Shown: positions 1 through 6,075 of the stretch, piece by piece | Position numbering within the stretch: the first letter of the stretch is position 1 | How the letters are laid out: each line of letters opens with the position of its first letter | Source: Candidatus Peregrinibacteria bacterium | GTDB taxonomy: Bacteria; Patescibacteriota; Gracilibacteria; UM-FILTER-43-11 | Reading direction: 5' to 3' | NCBI GenBank assembly: GCA_016220125.1 | Contig: JACRIF010000118.1 | Location: 1 to 9,158, forward strand | Length of the DNA stretch: 9,158 nucleotides | Notes under the pieces: generated by a model | Seen by the model: only the letters and a program-made list of their open reading frames with translations | Databases searched by the model: none | Told to the model about the DNA's origin: nothing | Program-made: the position numbers and the translations under genes

Positions 1-656
1 AAAGCCAAGTGGTCCCCGCCGAAAAAAAGAAACAGGAGAAACCGTTGCCGGAAGCGCTCGCGAATCAGGGCGTCGAGTCGTTCGCCTGGGATCCGCAGGG
101 TGAAAAAATGGCCTTCTGGGACCCGGCTGATGAAAAATTGAAGCTGTGGTCGAACAACGTCGTGAAAACCATCACCCCAATCGCCAAAGGCCCGATTCCC
201 CTGCGATGGGTGTGGGCTCCGAGCCAAGCCCTGGTTCTCGGTGTGGCGGGAAGGGATTTGTACCGGATCGATCTTCAATCCACCTCGAAGAAGAAGGCCG
301 TCATGGCGTTCGACCCCAGCCATTTCATGTGGTCCAACCAAGGGGATTTTGTGTTGGTCAATGACCCGGAAAACAAAATCCACCGCCTGATGGGCCAAAC
401 CCTGACTCCGGAATCAGTGGATCTGGGGGTAAACCTTGAAAAAGCGGTATGGAGTCGGGATGGAAAACTGATTTACGCGATTGAGGACGCCAAGGAAAAC
501 AAGACCACGGTCAAAGCCTACGATTTTGACAGCAAGGCGGAAAGCGAAATCACAGTCAAATATGATTTCCCGATCTCGAAAATCGTCACGGACGAGAACG
601 GTTCCATTTACTTTTTCAACGAGAGACAGCAAAATTGGTTCTTGCTGGACGCTTGA
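1..656 (+). CDS. Beta-propeller (WD40-like/TolB-like) protein, 3' end only
   Basis: This frame is open from the window edge (AGC CAA GTG...) to TGA at 654-656, so the gene starts upstream; the GTG at position 9 is simply its first start-like codon. About 217 residues are visible. At least four propeller-blade-like units recur, each with an aromatic or Trp, then Asp/Ser, a turn with Gly and a hydrophobic strand. Counting from the GTG, these include FAWDPQGEKMAFWD near 25-38, a WVWAPSQALVLG stretch near 67-78, FMWSNQGDFVLV near 106-117 and AVWSRDGKLIYAI near 146-158. This pattern fits WD40-like or TolB-type PD40 blades, which usually form binding scaffolds. No catalytic motif is visible. A short Lys/Glu-rich linker (near 5-11) precedes the propeller, suggesting a separate N-terminal domain outside the window. 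The gene is co-directional with the hydrolase gene 37 bp downstream. The exact family and ligand are unknown. Confidence 0.75.
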   Translation, partial: SQVVPAEKKKQEKPLPEALANQGVESFAWDPQGEKMAFWDPADEKLKLWSNNVVKTITPIAKGPIPLRWVWAPSQALVLGVAGRDLYRIDLQSTSKKKAVMAFDPSHFMWSNQGDFVLVNDPENKIHRLMGQTLTPESVDLGVNLEKAVWSRDGKLIYAIEDAKENKTTVKAYDFDSKAESEITVKYDFPISKIVTDENGSIYFFNERQQNWFLLDA

Positions 657-688
657 GCACTGTAGCACTGTAGCACTGTAGCACTGAA
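657..688. repeat. 8-bp tandem repeat, four copies
   Basis: The unit GCACTGTA occurs three times in a row, followed by a fourth copy GCACTGAA with one change. The array begins at the base after the upstream stop codon and ends 5 bp before the ATG of the next gene, so it fills most of that intergenic gap. It carries no Shine-Dalgarno motif and no inverted symmetry. A gain or loss of copies would alter the spacing between the two genes without touching either reading frame. Confidence 0.9.
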
Positions 689-693
689 TAGTT

Positions 694-1860
694 ATGGAAA
701 ACCGGAAATCAAATAAATGGCTTTCGCTTTCGCTCTCAGCGCTCCTGGGATTGGGGTCTATCGTGGGGGTGTCGGTTGGCATCAGCGGTAAATTGTGCCC
801 CGAGATTCTGGTGGGCCTTTGCCAGGCGTCAGGGGTCGTGGTGGTGGCTCCCACGCCAAAGGTGCAGCCAAAATCCCTGAAAGGCATCTACATGACCGTT
901 GAAACCATGGCCAGCACCTATGGAAAAGGGCTGATCACCACTTTGGTTGAAAGGGGTGGCAACGCCATTGTGTTGGATATTCAGCACGGGGGAGGTCTGT
1001 TGGCGTTCAATCCAAAAACGGAAACCCTCCGAAAAGTGAATCCGGGCAGCGGCCGGCTGAATGACCTGCCCGAACGGATCAAGGAGCTCCACAAGCAAGG
1101 GGTGTATGTGATTGCGCGGCAAGTGACCTTCAATGTTCCCTATGTCGCCTCGAAAAGGCCGGAATGGAGGATCAAGAACAAATGGGGGGGCTACTACCCT
1201 GAAAAATGGCTGGACCCCTCGTTGCCGGAAGTGCAGGACATGAACTATTCCATCGTGAGGGAGTTGGGCGAGATGGGATTCGACGAGGTGCAATTCGACT
1301 ATGTCCGTTTTCCCGCGGCGAATCACAACAACTACAATTATTCCTACGATGAGACCAAATTCACCCGCTCGGAGATCATTGTCGATTATCTGAGCAAGGC
1401 AAAGGCGATTGCGAGCACCTATGGCATGGCGGTCGGGGCCGATGTGTTCGGAGTGGTCGTGTGGGGAAACGTGGACTGGAAGATCGTGGGGCAGGACCCG
1501 GGCGCCATTGCCCAAGTGGTGGATGCCATTTATCCCATGACCTACCCTTCTCACTTCGGCACGGGCTTCAATGGCTACAAAAACCCCCACAATGCGCCCT
1601 ACGACATCGTGCACGATTCCATCAAGAGGTTTGTGGACGCTTCGGGCGGAAAGGCTGAAATCCGCACGTGGATCCAAGGATTTCCGCTCAAGGTGAGCGG
1701 CTTCGGCTCCTGGTTCATGGATGAGCAGGTCCAAGCGGCCTTCGACGCCGGCACCAACGACTTTGTCGTCTGGAGCCCTGGAAACCGGTACTCCTACAGC
1801 TGGCCCGCCTTCAAAATCAACGCGAAGGAGCCGACCCCAATTGCCAATCCGAGCCTCTGA
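694..1860 (+). CDS. Exported putative glycoside hydrolase, DUF4015 family
   Basis: A 388-residue protein with a TIM-barrel-like domain of the DUF4015 putative glycosyl hydrolase family. The N terminus has a short basic stretch (R4, K5, K8) and then a hydrophobic segment at about 9-31, read as a signal peptide or membrane anchor; a short linker follows to about residue 60. The barrel begins with KGIYMT (63-68). Visible family landmarks are VLDIQHGG at 93-100, VIARQVTF at 139-146, the signature GFDEVQFDYVRFP at 195-207 (D197, E198, D202), GADVFG at 248-253 and YPMTYPSH at 280-287. The acidic residues at strand ends are the likely catalytic candidates, although chemistry for this family is not settled and the natural glycan is unknown. 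The ATG at 694 is chosen because it precedes the export signal; no Shine-Dalgarno motif is present. The Nudix gene follows after 10 bp, so co-transcription is likely. Cell-envelope polysaccharide is the probable substrate by location only. Confidence 0.85.
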   Translation: MENRKSNKWLSLSLSALLGLGSIVGVSVGISGKLCPEILVGLCQASGVVVVAPTPKVQPKSLKGIYMTVETMASTYGKGLITTLVERGGNAIVLDIQHGGGLLAFNPKTETLRKVNPGSGRLNDLPERIKELHKQGVYVIARQVTFNVPYVASKRPEWRIKNKWGGYYPEKWLDPSLPEVQDMNYSIVRELGEMGFDEVQFDYVRFPAANHNNYNYSYDETKFTRSEIIVDYLSKAKAIASTYGMAVGADVFGVVVWGNVDWKIVGQDPGAIAQVVDAIYPMTYPSHFGTGFNGYKNPHNAPYDIVHDSIKRFVDASGGKAEIRTWIQGFPLKVSGFGSWFMDEQVQAAFDAGTNDFVVWSPGNRYSYSWPAFKINAKEPTPIANPSL

Positions 1861-1870
1861 TCTGCCCCCC

Positions 1871-2308
1871 ATGAAAAAGGAAATCAAGAAAAAATTCAGC
1901 GCCGGTGGAATCGTGCTCAATAAAAAGGGGGAGGTGGTTTTGGTAAGCCAAAAAGTGTCTTGGTCGTTTCCGAAAGGGGGCATTAAAAAAGGCGAAACCG
2001 AATTGGAGGCGGCCATGCGGGAAATCTGGGAGGAATCGGGAATCGAGCACCTCGATTTGATTGGGGAATTGGGCGTTATCGAGCGATCGAAAATCGCGAT
2101 CCGCGGAAAAGGGGAAAGTTTCGAGATGAAAAAAATAGCGATGTTCCTGTTCACGACCAAGCAAAAAAAATTGAAGCCGATCGATTCGGACAACCCCGAG
2201 GCCCTGTGGATCAAAATAGAGGAGGTCGCGGAGCGTCTGACGCATGAAAAGGACAAGGAATTCTTCCTGTCCGTGATGGACCAGGTGAAAAAGCATTCAA
2301 AGTCCTAA
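1871..2308 (+). CDS. Nudix hydrolase
   Basis: A 145-residue single-domain Nudix protein, the usual size for the fold. The Nudix box G-x5-E-x7-REU-x-EE-x-GU is complete at residues 36-58: G36, E42, R50, E51, E54, E55, G57, I58. The glutamates bind the divalent metal that activates water for cleavage of a nucleoside-diphosphate-linked substrate. The upstream strand SAGGIVLNKKGEVVLV (10-25) and the SFPKGG approach to the box are also typical. Substrate cannot be read from sequence; the short form resembles diadenosine polyphosphate or (d)NTP hydrolases. The protein has no export signal and should be cytosolic. The ATG at 1871 is chosen because it lies 10 bp after the previous stop and gives a normal N terminus. 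It is preceded by a run of C rather than a ribosome binding site. The gene converges with the sortase gene, only 5 bp separating the two stops. Confidence 0.93.
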   Translation: MKKEIKKKFSAGGIVLNKKGEVVLVSQKVSWSFPKGGIKKGETELEAAMREIWEESGIEHLDLIGELGVIERSKIAIRGKGESFEMKKIAMFLFTTKQKKLKPIDSDNPEALWIKIEEVAERLTHEKDKEFFLSVMDQVKKHSKS

Positions 2309-2313
2309 CGGGA

Positions 2314-3459
2314 TTATTCATCCACTTTCTCGGCAAACACGACCAGGCGTTGGGTGTACTGTTGGGCGCGCTTGTCCCACACCCCCTCGCAGGTGATGAG
2401 GTTGAGATGGGCTTTCCCATCGTTCGAGCTGAAGACGTCGGTCGCGACCGCGGCCGCGTCAAAGTTGCGGATTTCGCGAATCGCAAAAGAAATAGCGTTG
2501 CCTTGGATATCCTGCACAAGAATCCGATCGCCCGGCTTCACCTTGCTCAGGTTTTCAAACACCCCCTTGGCGCCGTAGAACCAATTCACATGTCCGGTGA
2601 TCACCGCGCTGCCAAGATCCCCCGGGCGGGGGCTAAGATCGTACCAGGCGGCGTTGTCGGGATCGATCGGAATACCCACCGCTCCCTCGGGGGTAAGGCC
2701 GACATACTCGATAGCGGAATCCACATGAATTACGGGAATTTTAAGCCGTACCGGCAATCCCAACGCCGCCTGCTCTTGCGGGGAGGAGTTTTCAATAACC
2801 AATTGAGCATGGGTTTTGGAGGCCTTGTCACGGATATCGGCCCTGAGGCGGTAAATCATCTCCGCCATTTCCCCGCGCGTCACTTTCTTGGTGAAACTGG
2901 TGATGGAAACAGGGATGGCGTTGGCGAGGGCCAGCTGATCCACAAAGGGTTTGTACCACACAAGCGGGTCGGGCGTCACAGGGGTTCCGCTGGCATTCAC
3001 CAAAATCTTCGAAACCTCGACAAAATTGATGTCGTTGGCCGGATAGAATTTCCCATCCGGGTAACCGGCGATAAAAGCGCGATCTTTGCCGAAACAAACA
3101 TATTTTGCGTACCATTCCATGCTGACATCCGGGAAGCACTCGGACCCTCTGGCCTGATCCTGGAAATAGGACTGGATGACAATTTTGGTGAATTCGGCTC
3201 GATTGATCGGATTGTCGGGGCGATAGGTGCCGTCCGAATACCCCTCAACAATGTGGTTGGACTGAACGTATTGGATCGCCGTGAAGTCCGCTCGCTTAAT
3301 CGAAACATCGCTAAAAGGGGCAATTTCGCTCGCGTGAACCAAGGCAGCTTGAACATCCCCACAGGGGAGAAAATTCAGGAAAATCGCACCCAGAAGGGTA
3401 ATCCCAAGAAAAATGGGGAATGCCCGTCTCGAGAGGATTTTCAATCGCACTTGATTCAT
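2314..3459 (-). CDS. SLH-domain sortase (class E/F-like)
   Basis: A 381-residue exported protein joining S-layer homology repeats to a sortase. Residues 1-38 form a signal peptide (basic start, hydrophobic 14-31, possible cleavage after VQA at 36-38). Three SLH-like units follow: FSDV at 49-52 with GYSDGTYRPDNPINRAEF (73-90); FPDV at 109-112 with GYPDGKFYP (132-140); and a more divergent third unit at about 168-207 with VTRGEMAEMIYRL. The sortase domain covers about 235-378. It has the catalytic His in ITGHVN (H290), Cys in LITC (C357) and the likely Arg R371 in QRLVV. Sortases cleave LPXTG-like signals between Thr and Gly and join the protein to a wall nucleophile; SLH domains usually bind secondary wall polymers. 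The compact domain and His/Cys context resemble class E/F enzymes. An LPNTG protein is encoded two genes upstream on the same strand and is the obvious candidate substrate. Confidence 0.92.
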   Translation of the reverse strand: MNQVRLKILSRRAFPIFLGITLLGAIFLNFLPCGDVQAALVHASEIAPFSDVSIKRADFTAIQYVQSNHIVEGYSDGTYRPDNPINRAEFTKIVIQSYFQDQARGSECFPDVSMEWYAKYVCFGKDRAFIAGYPDGKFYPANDINFVEVSKILVNASGTPVTPDPLVWYKPFVDQLALANAIPVSITSFTKKVTRGEMAEMIYRLRADIRDKASKTHAQLVIENSSPQEQAALGLPVRLKIPVIHVDSAIEYVGLTPEGAVGIPIDPDNAAWYDLSPRPGDLGSAVITGHVNWFYGAKGVFENLSKVKPGDRILVQDIQGNAISFAIREIRNFDAAAVATDVFSSNDGKAHLNLITCEGVWDKRAQQYTQRLVVFAEKVDE

Positions 3460-3473
3460 AAAAAGTGTTAATC

Positions 3474-3507
3474 ACAAGAGCCAGGCAACAATTCGTCTGG
3501 CTCTTGT
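3474..3507 (+). terminator. Perfect 11-bp stem-loop, probable plus-strand terminator
   Basis: The arm acaagagccag (3474-3484) pairs perfectly with ctggctcttgt (3497-3507) around a 12-base loop. On the plus strand the stem is followed by a T-rich tail (TTGTTT), as in a rho-independent terminator. On the minus strand the trailing bases are mixed (GATTAACAC) before a T run, so termination in that direction looks weaker. The structure sits 14 bp ahead of the sortase start, so it could instead act in the sortase leader. No plus-strand gene ends nearby; the nearest is the Nudix gene, which stops at 2308. Confidence 0.5.
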
Positions 3508-3508
3508 T

Positions 3509-3537
3509 TGTTTACATTGGGGAACCCCTGAAAACAA
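3509..3537 (-). promoter_or_regulatory. Candidate promoter for the sortase gene
   Basis: On the minus strand TTGTTT (3537-3532) and TAAACA (3514-3509) are separated by 17 bp, resembling sigma-70 type -35 and -10 boxes. They lie in the 81-bp gap between the cupin and sortase genes. Initiation would fall within the first arm of the stem-loop at 3474-3507. The match is imperfect and the stretch is AT-rich, so chance similarity is quite possible. Confidence 0.28.
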
Positions 3538-3540
3538 CGG

Positions 3541-4047
3541 TTATTTCGGTGCCGATTCACCGATGGCCTCGTCCGCCAGATCGGCATCCGCTTCGGCCTT
3601 GGTGCGATGCACACGACCATCGATATGGTTGGCCGGGGCGTAGACGGTGTACAGCTTGAGGGCATCCTTTCCGGTGTTCCGGAAATTGTGCTTGGTTCCA
3701 GGGACCACCACCACCACGTCGCCAGGCCCGATCGGGAATGTCTCATCGTCGAGGCTGCCCACCCCCGTTCCAGAGAGGAAGAAAAGCGTTTGTTCGGTGT
3801 ATTTGTGCGTTTCCTCCCCCACTTCTCCTCCAGGGGGAATGGTCATCACAACCAATTGGCTCTTCTGGCCGGTGAACAGGACACGACGGAAATTTTCATT
3901 GCTTTGAGTGTCCTGAATGATGTTGGTGTGATAACTCATTTTGGCTATGGGCGGAACCACGGTGGATTCTGCCGAATTAGGGGGATTAAAAGCGCAACCG
4001 GAACCGAGAAGCATCAAACCTGCGACAAGAACCAATTTTAATTTCAT
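3541..4047 (-). CDS. Exported cupin-domain protein, putative lipoprotein
   Basis: A 168-residue protein with one cupin domain behind an export signal. Residues 1-18 have a basic start, a hydrophobic core and GSGC ending at C18. This is a recognisable but imperfect lipobox, because position -3 is Gly with Leu one place earlier. The cupin begins at about residue 37. Motif 1 is GGEVGEETHKYTEQ (73-86), where E79, H81 and E85 are probable metal ligands; motif 2 is GDVVVVVPGTKHNFRNTG (109-126) with H120. The C-terminal tail KLYTVYAPANHIDGRVHRTK (131-150) is typical of small COG0662-like cupins related in fold to mannose-6-phosphate isomerase. Those relatives usually start near the equivalent of M37, so the export signal is an addition here. 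The enzymatic or binding role is unknown. The gene starts 7 bp after the upstream LPXTG gene stops and should be co-transcribed with it. No Shine-Dalgarno motif precedes the ATG. Confidence 0.88.
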   Translation of the reverse strand: MKLKLVLVAGLMLLGSGCAFNPPNSAESTVVPPIAKMSYHTNIIQDTQSNENFRRVLFTGQKSQLVVMTIPPGGEVGEETHKYTEQTLFFLSGTGVGSLDDETFPIGPGDVVVVVPGTKHNFRNTGKDALKLYTVYAPANHIDGRVHRTKAEADADLADEAIGESAPK

Positions 4048-4054
4048 GGTTCAA

Positions 4055-4171
4055 TTACAGGGTTTGTTTTTTCCGAAGGAGGTAAACAAGAATCGAGAGC
4101 GCAAGGAAGCCGGAGGCGAAGGCGGGCCAAATAAGCACGCTATCCACGGGGGCGAAACCTGTGTTGGGCAG
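4055..4171 (-). other. LPNTG cell-wall sorting signal region
   Basis: The last 38 codons of the surface-protein gene encode LPNTG (bases 4157-4171), a hydrophobic segment of about 20 residues and a terminal RKKQTL. This three-part arrangement is the standard sortase recognition signal. Cleavage would fall between Thr586 and Gly587. Confidence 0.93.
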
Positions 4172-5917
4172 TTTCGGAACCGCGGTGGCCACAACCACAG
4201 TGGCGACTGCGAAGTCTCGCACCGTGAATCCGTTGGCCTCGCCACGGGCGACCACCGTGTTCGTCGTGGTGGCGGTGAGGTTCGAACGGCAGGAGTAGGT
4301 CCAGGTCTCGTTCGGATCCAGTTTTGAATCATTGTTCCGATCGCCAGAAACGAATTTAACAGGGTCGCACTTGTCATCCGAAAGCCGAACATTGCTCAGG
4401 GGAACCGTTCCGGGGTTGGTGACCTTGTTGGTGTAGGTGACCCAACCGCCTCCAGCCGACAACGTCAAAGGGTTCGGATGCTTCGTCACGTGGATCAACG
4501 GCGGAACCAGGGGCTTGCCAACAACGACCGTAGCGCTGGCCACATCGACCGCGCTAATGCCATTTGCCCATCCTGTGGCGACGACCGTGTTGGTGTGGGT
4601 TTCCGTGAGTTTCGTGGAGCACGTGTGCACCCAGACCTCATTCAAGTCGAGCTTGTGGTCGGAATTGGTGTCGCCCGAAGCCAAAACAATGGGGCTGCAG
4701 GTGTCGCCGACCATGGTGATATCCGTCACGGGAACCGTTCCGATGTTGGTAAGGGTGTAGGTGTACTTCACCATACCAGGACCTCCGGGAAGGGATAGGG
4801 GGCTCGGCACTTTGACAACATCGATGAGTGGCGGAACCGGGGGAACCACCACGGGGGCTCCGATGTCATTGTTCGTGATGATGCAGAAGTAGCTTTGTCC
4901 CGGATAGGCGCCAAGACTTCCATTCTTGTCGCAATCCCCTGAGAAGGTTTGAGCGTAGTTGGAATCTTTGGCCTCCGTGATCCAATAGGCATCGGCGGGG
5001 GCGGGGAAGAAGTTGGTTTCGCCGGACGAAACCGAGGTGTCATTCACGAACAATGGAAAGTCTGAAACCTTCTTGGTTCCGCCATTGTCGTTGATCACGG
5101 TTTTGACGACGTTGATCGTTGCCTCGTGGCCTTTTCCTCCTCCAGCGGGTGCGGCGCAAGTCGGAACCGTGATTGTGTTGGCATCCGTCGTTACAGTGGA
5201 ACCAAAAGCCAACGCTCGTCCCAATAGAGTTGAAAAATGACCCAAGGTGATGCTCAAGCCGGCGCCATCACCACGGAAAATATTGCCCACGAACGAAGTG
5301 TCCGGATTGGGCAATGCACCCGTATATGCCCCAATGGTTGTGGCACCAACGGGATTCCAAAATACATCGCAGGCGGAGGCTCCATTGGCCAAAACGATTT
5401 TCGAATCGGCACCTGTGGTAAGCGCTCCTCCCGATTTGAAGATGTAGGTTCCAGCACCGCTCAGGGTTACCGTGGTGCCCAAAGTGATATCCATGGAATT
5501 ATCGCTTTTGTAGCAACCAGGAATGAAGGTTCCTGGGGGCAAGGGGCCGGCGCCGTCGATATCAACCGCATTTAGGGCGGGGGCTGGGCCGATATTCATA
5601 CAGGTGATGGCGGCGGCCTGAAGGTTCAGATCCGCCTTGGCAGCGGTTTGGTCTGTCCCCTTTGCGGGGGCGCAAGGAGTTTCTTCTACGCCACCAGTGA
5701 TTGTCAAAGGTCGTGGCACAGTCAGCGTAGTGCCACATGAAGCTCCAGTGACAATGGTATAAGGGGCGGTGTTGGAATTGGTGGAGGTATCGGAAACGAT
5801 ACCAAAGGTGCTCAACGAACCAAGACCTGGCGAAGTAGCCGCATACGTGCTGGATGCGGTCAGGCAATACGTAAAGGCGATAGCCAATATGGCTAACGCA
5901 TGCTTGTAAATTTTCAT
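4055..5917 (-). CDS. LPXTG surface protein with ice-binding-like DUF3494 domain and DUF11-like repeats
   Basis: A 620-residue modular surface protein. Residues 1-27 are a signal peptide ending near TYAA. A DUF3494 (ice-binding-like beta-solenoid) domain spans about 32-255. It shows LGSLSTFGI, GAGTYIFKSGGALTT (154-168), ANGASACDVFW (177-187), TSFVGNI (207-213), LLGRALA (231-237) and closing TDANTITVPTCA (244-255). The N-terminal part of this domain is divergent. A middle module at about 265-350 (NVVKTVINDNGG..., C329, C345) resembles a prealbumin-like SpaA-type domain. Two DUF11-like repeats follow, then LPNTG (583-587), a membrane segment (about 593-614) and a basic RKK tail, the full sortase sorting signal. 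DUF3494 domains bind ice in some bacteria, but many copies occur in non-cold organisms and probably act in adhesion, so function is left open. The cupin and sortase genes lie downstream on the same strand. The ATG at 5917 is fixed by the signal peptide; the leader is AT-rich without a Shine-Dalgarno motif. Confidence 0.92.
   Translation of the reverse strand: MKIYKHALAILAIAFTYCLTASSTYAATSPGLGSLSTFGIVSDTSTNSNTAPYTIVTGASCGTTLTVPRPLTITGGVEETPCAPAKGTDQTAAKADLNLQAAAITCMNIGPAPALNAVDIDGAGPLPPGTFIPGCYKSDNSMDITLGTTVTLSGAGTYIFKSGGALTTGADSKIVLANGASACDVFWNPVGATTIGAYTGALPNPDTSFVGNIFRGDGAGLSITLGHFSTLLGRALAFGSTVTTDANTITVPTCAAPAGGGKGHEATINVVKTVINDNGGTKKVSDFPLFVNDTSVSSGETNFFPAPADAYWITEAKDSNYAQTFSGDCDKNGSLGAYPGQSYFCIITNNDIGAPVVVPPVPPLIDVVKVPSPLSLPGGPGMVKYTYTLTNIGTVPVTDITMVGDTCSPIVLASGDTNSDHKLDLNEVWVHTCSTKLTETHTNTVVATGWANGISAVDVASATVVVGKPLVPPLIHVTKHPNPLTLSAGGGWVTYTNKVTNPGTVPLSNVRLSDDKCDPVKFVSGDRNNDSKLDPNETWTYSCRSNLTATTTNTVVARGEANGFTVRDFAVATVVVATAVPKLPNTGFAPVDSVLIWPAFASGFLALSILVYLLRKKQTL
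4178..4837 (-). repeat. Two in-frame 110-residue DUF11-like repeats
   Basis: Residues 361-470 and 471-580 of the surface protein are homologous units with an exact 110-residue (330-bp) period. Each starts with VPPLI, contains TVP(V/L) and ends with NTVVA...ATVVV. Each carries an acidic 12-residue loop at the same place (DTNSDHKLDLNE at 416-427; DRNNDSKLDPNE at 526-537) and a Cys pair (C407/C433; C517/C543). At the DNA level the two copies have diverged clearly, so the duplication is not recent. Confidence 0.88.
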
Positions 5918-5955
5918 AGGTGTTTATATAAATTTTAAACTTAAAACCTATCCTC

Positions 5956-5984
5956 AGTTTAGCGAATCGAGAGGACATTGGCAA
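5956..5984 (-). promoter_or_regulatory. Candidate promoter of the surface-protein cluster
   Basis: On the minus strand TTGCCA (5984-5979) and TAAACT (5961-5956) are separated by exactly 17 bp, a good sigma-70-like pair. Transcription would start near 5949 and give a leader of roughly 32 bases before the ATG at 5917. The position, between the ribosomal operon terminator and the first cluster gene, is where a promoter is expected. AT-rich alternatives closer to the ATG (TATATAA) cannot be excluded. Confidence 0.45.
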
Positions 5985-6018
5985 GGCATAAGCCAGTGGG
6001 GAAGACACCACATGGATC

Positions 6019-6055
6019 AAAAAACCCTCCTGGGCATAGGGGCCAAGGAGGGTTT
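6019..6055 (-). terminator. Rho-independent terminator of the ribosomal operon
   Basis: A perfect 10-bp inverted repeat, aaaccctcct (6022-6031) with aggagggttt (6046-6055), encloses a 14-base loop. Read on the minus strand the stem runs into six T residues (complement of 6019-6024). It begins 20 bases after the rpsI stop. The plus-strand side lacks a T tract, so it acts in the direction of the ribosomal genes. Confidence 0.9.
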
Positions 6056-6075
6056 CAAAATTCGTTTGGTGGCGT

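Noticed and set aside
829..2256. A 475-codon open frame on the minus strand
   Set aside because: It lies antisense to the DUF4015 and Nudix genes, whose proteins match known families; its own translation shows no domain and has the His/Arg-rich composition of a shadow frame.
1..2308. Possible use of the recoded TGA (Gly) code of Gracilibacteria
   Set aside because: TGA ends the beta-propeller frame at 654-656 and the DUF4015 frame at 1858-1860 at the right places, and no in-frame TGA interrupts any conserved domain, so the standard bacterial code fits.
2350..3471. A 373-codon open frame on the plus strand
   Set aside because: It is antisense to the sortase gene, which has complete catalytic and SLH motifs; the antisense translation resembles no family.
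3519..3528. Palindrome ggggaacccc between the cupin and sortase genes
   Set aside because: Only a two-base loop would remain, so it cannot form a normal hairpin; it is too short to call an operator without other copies.
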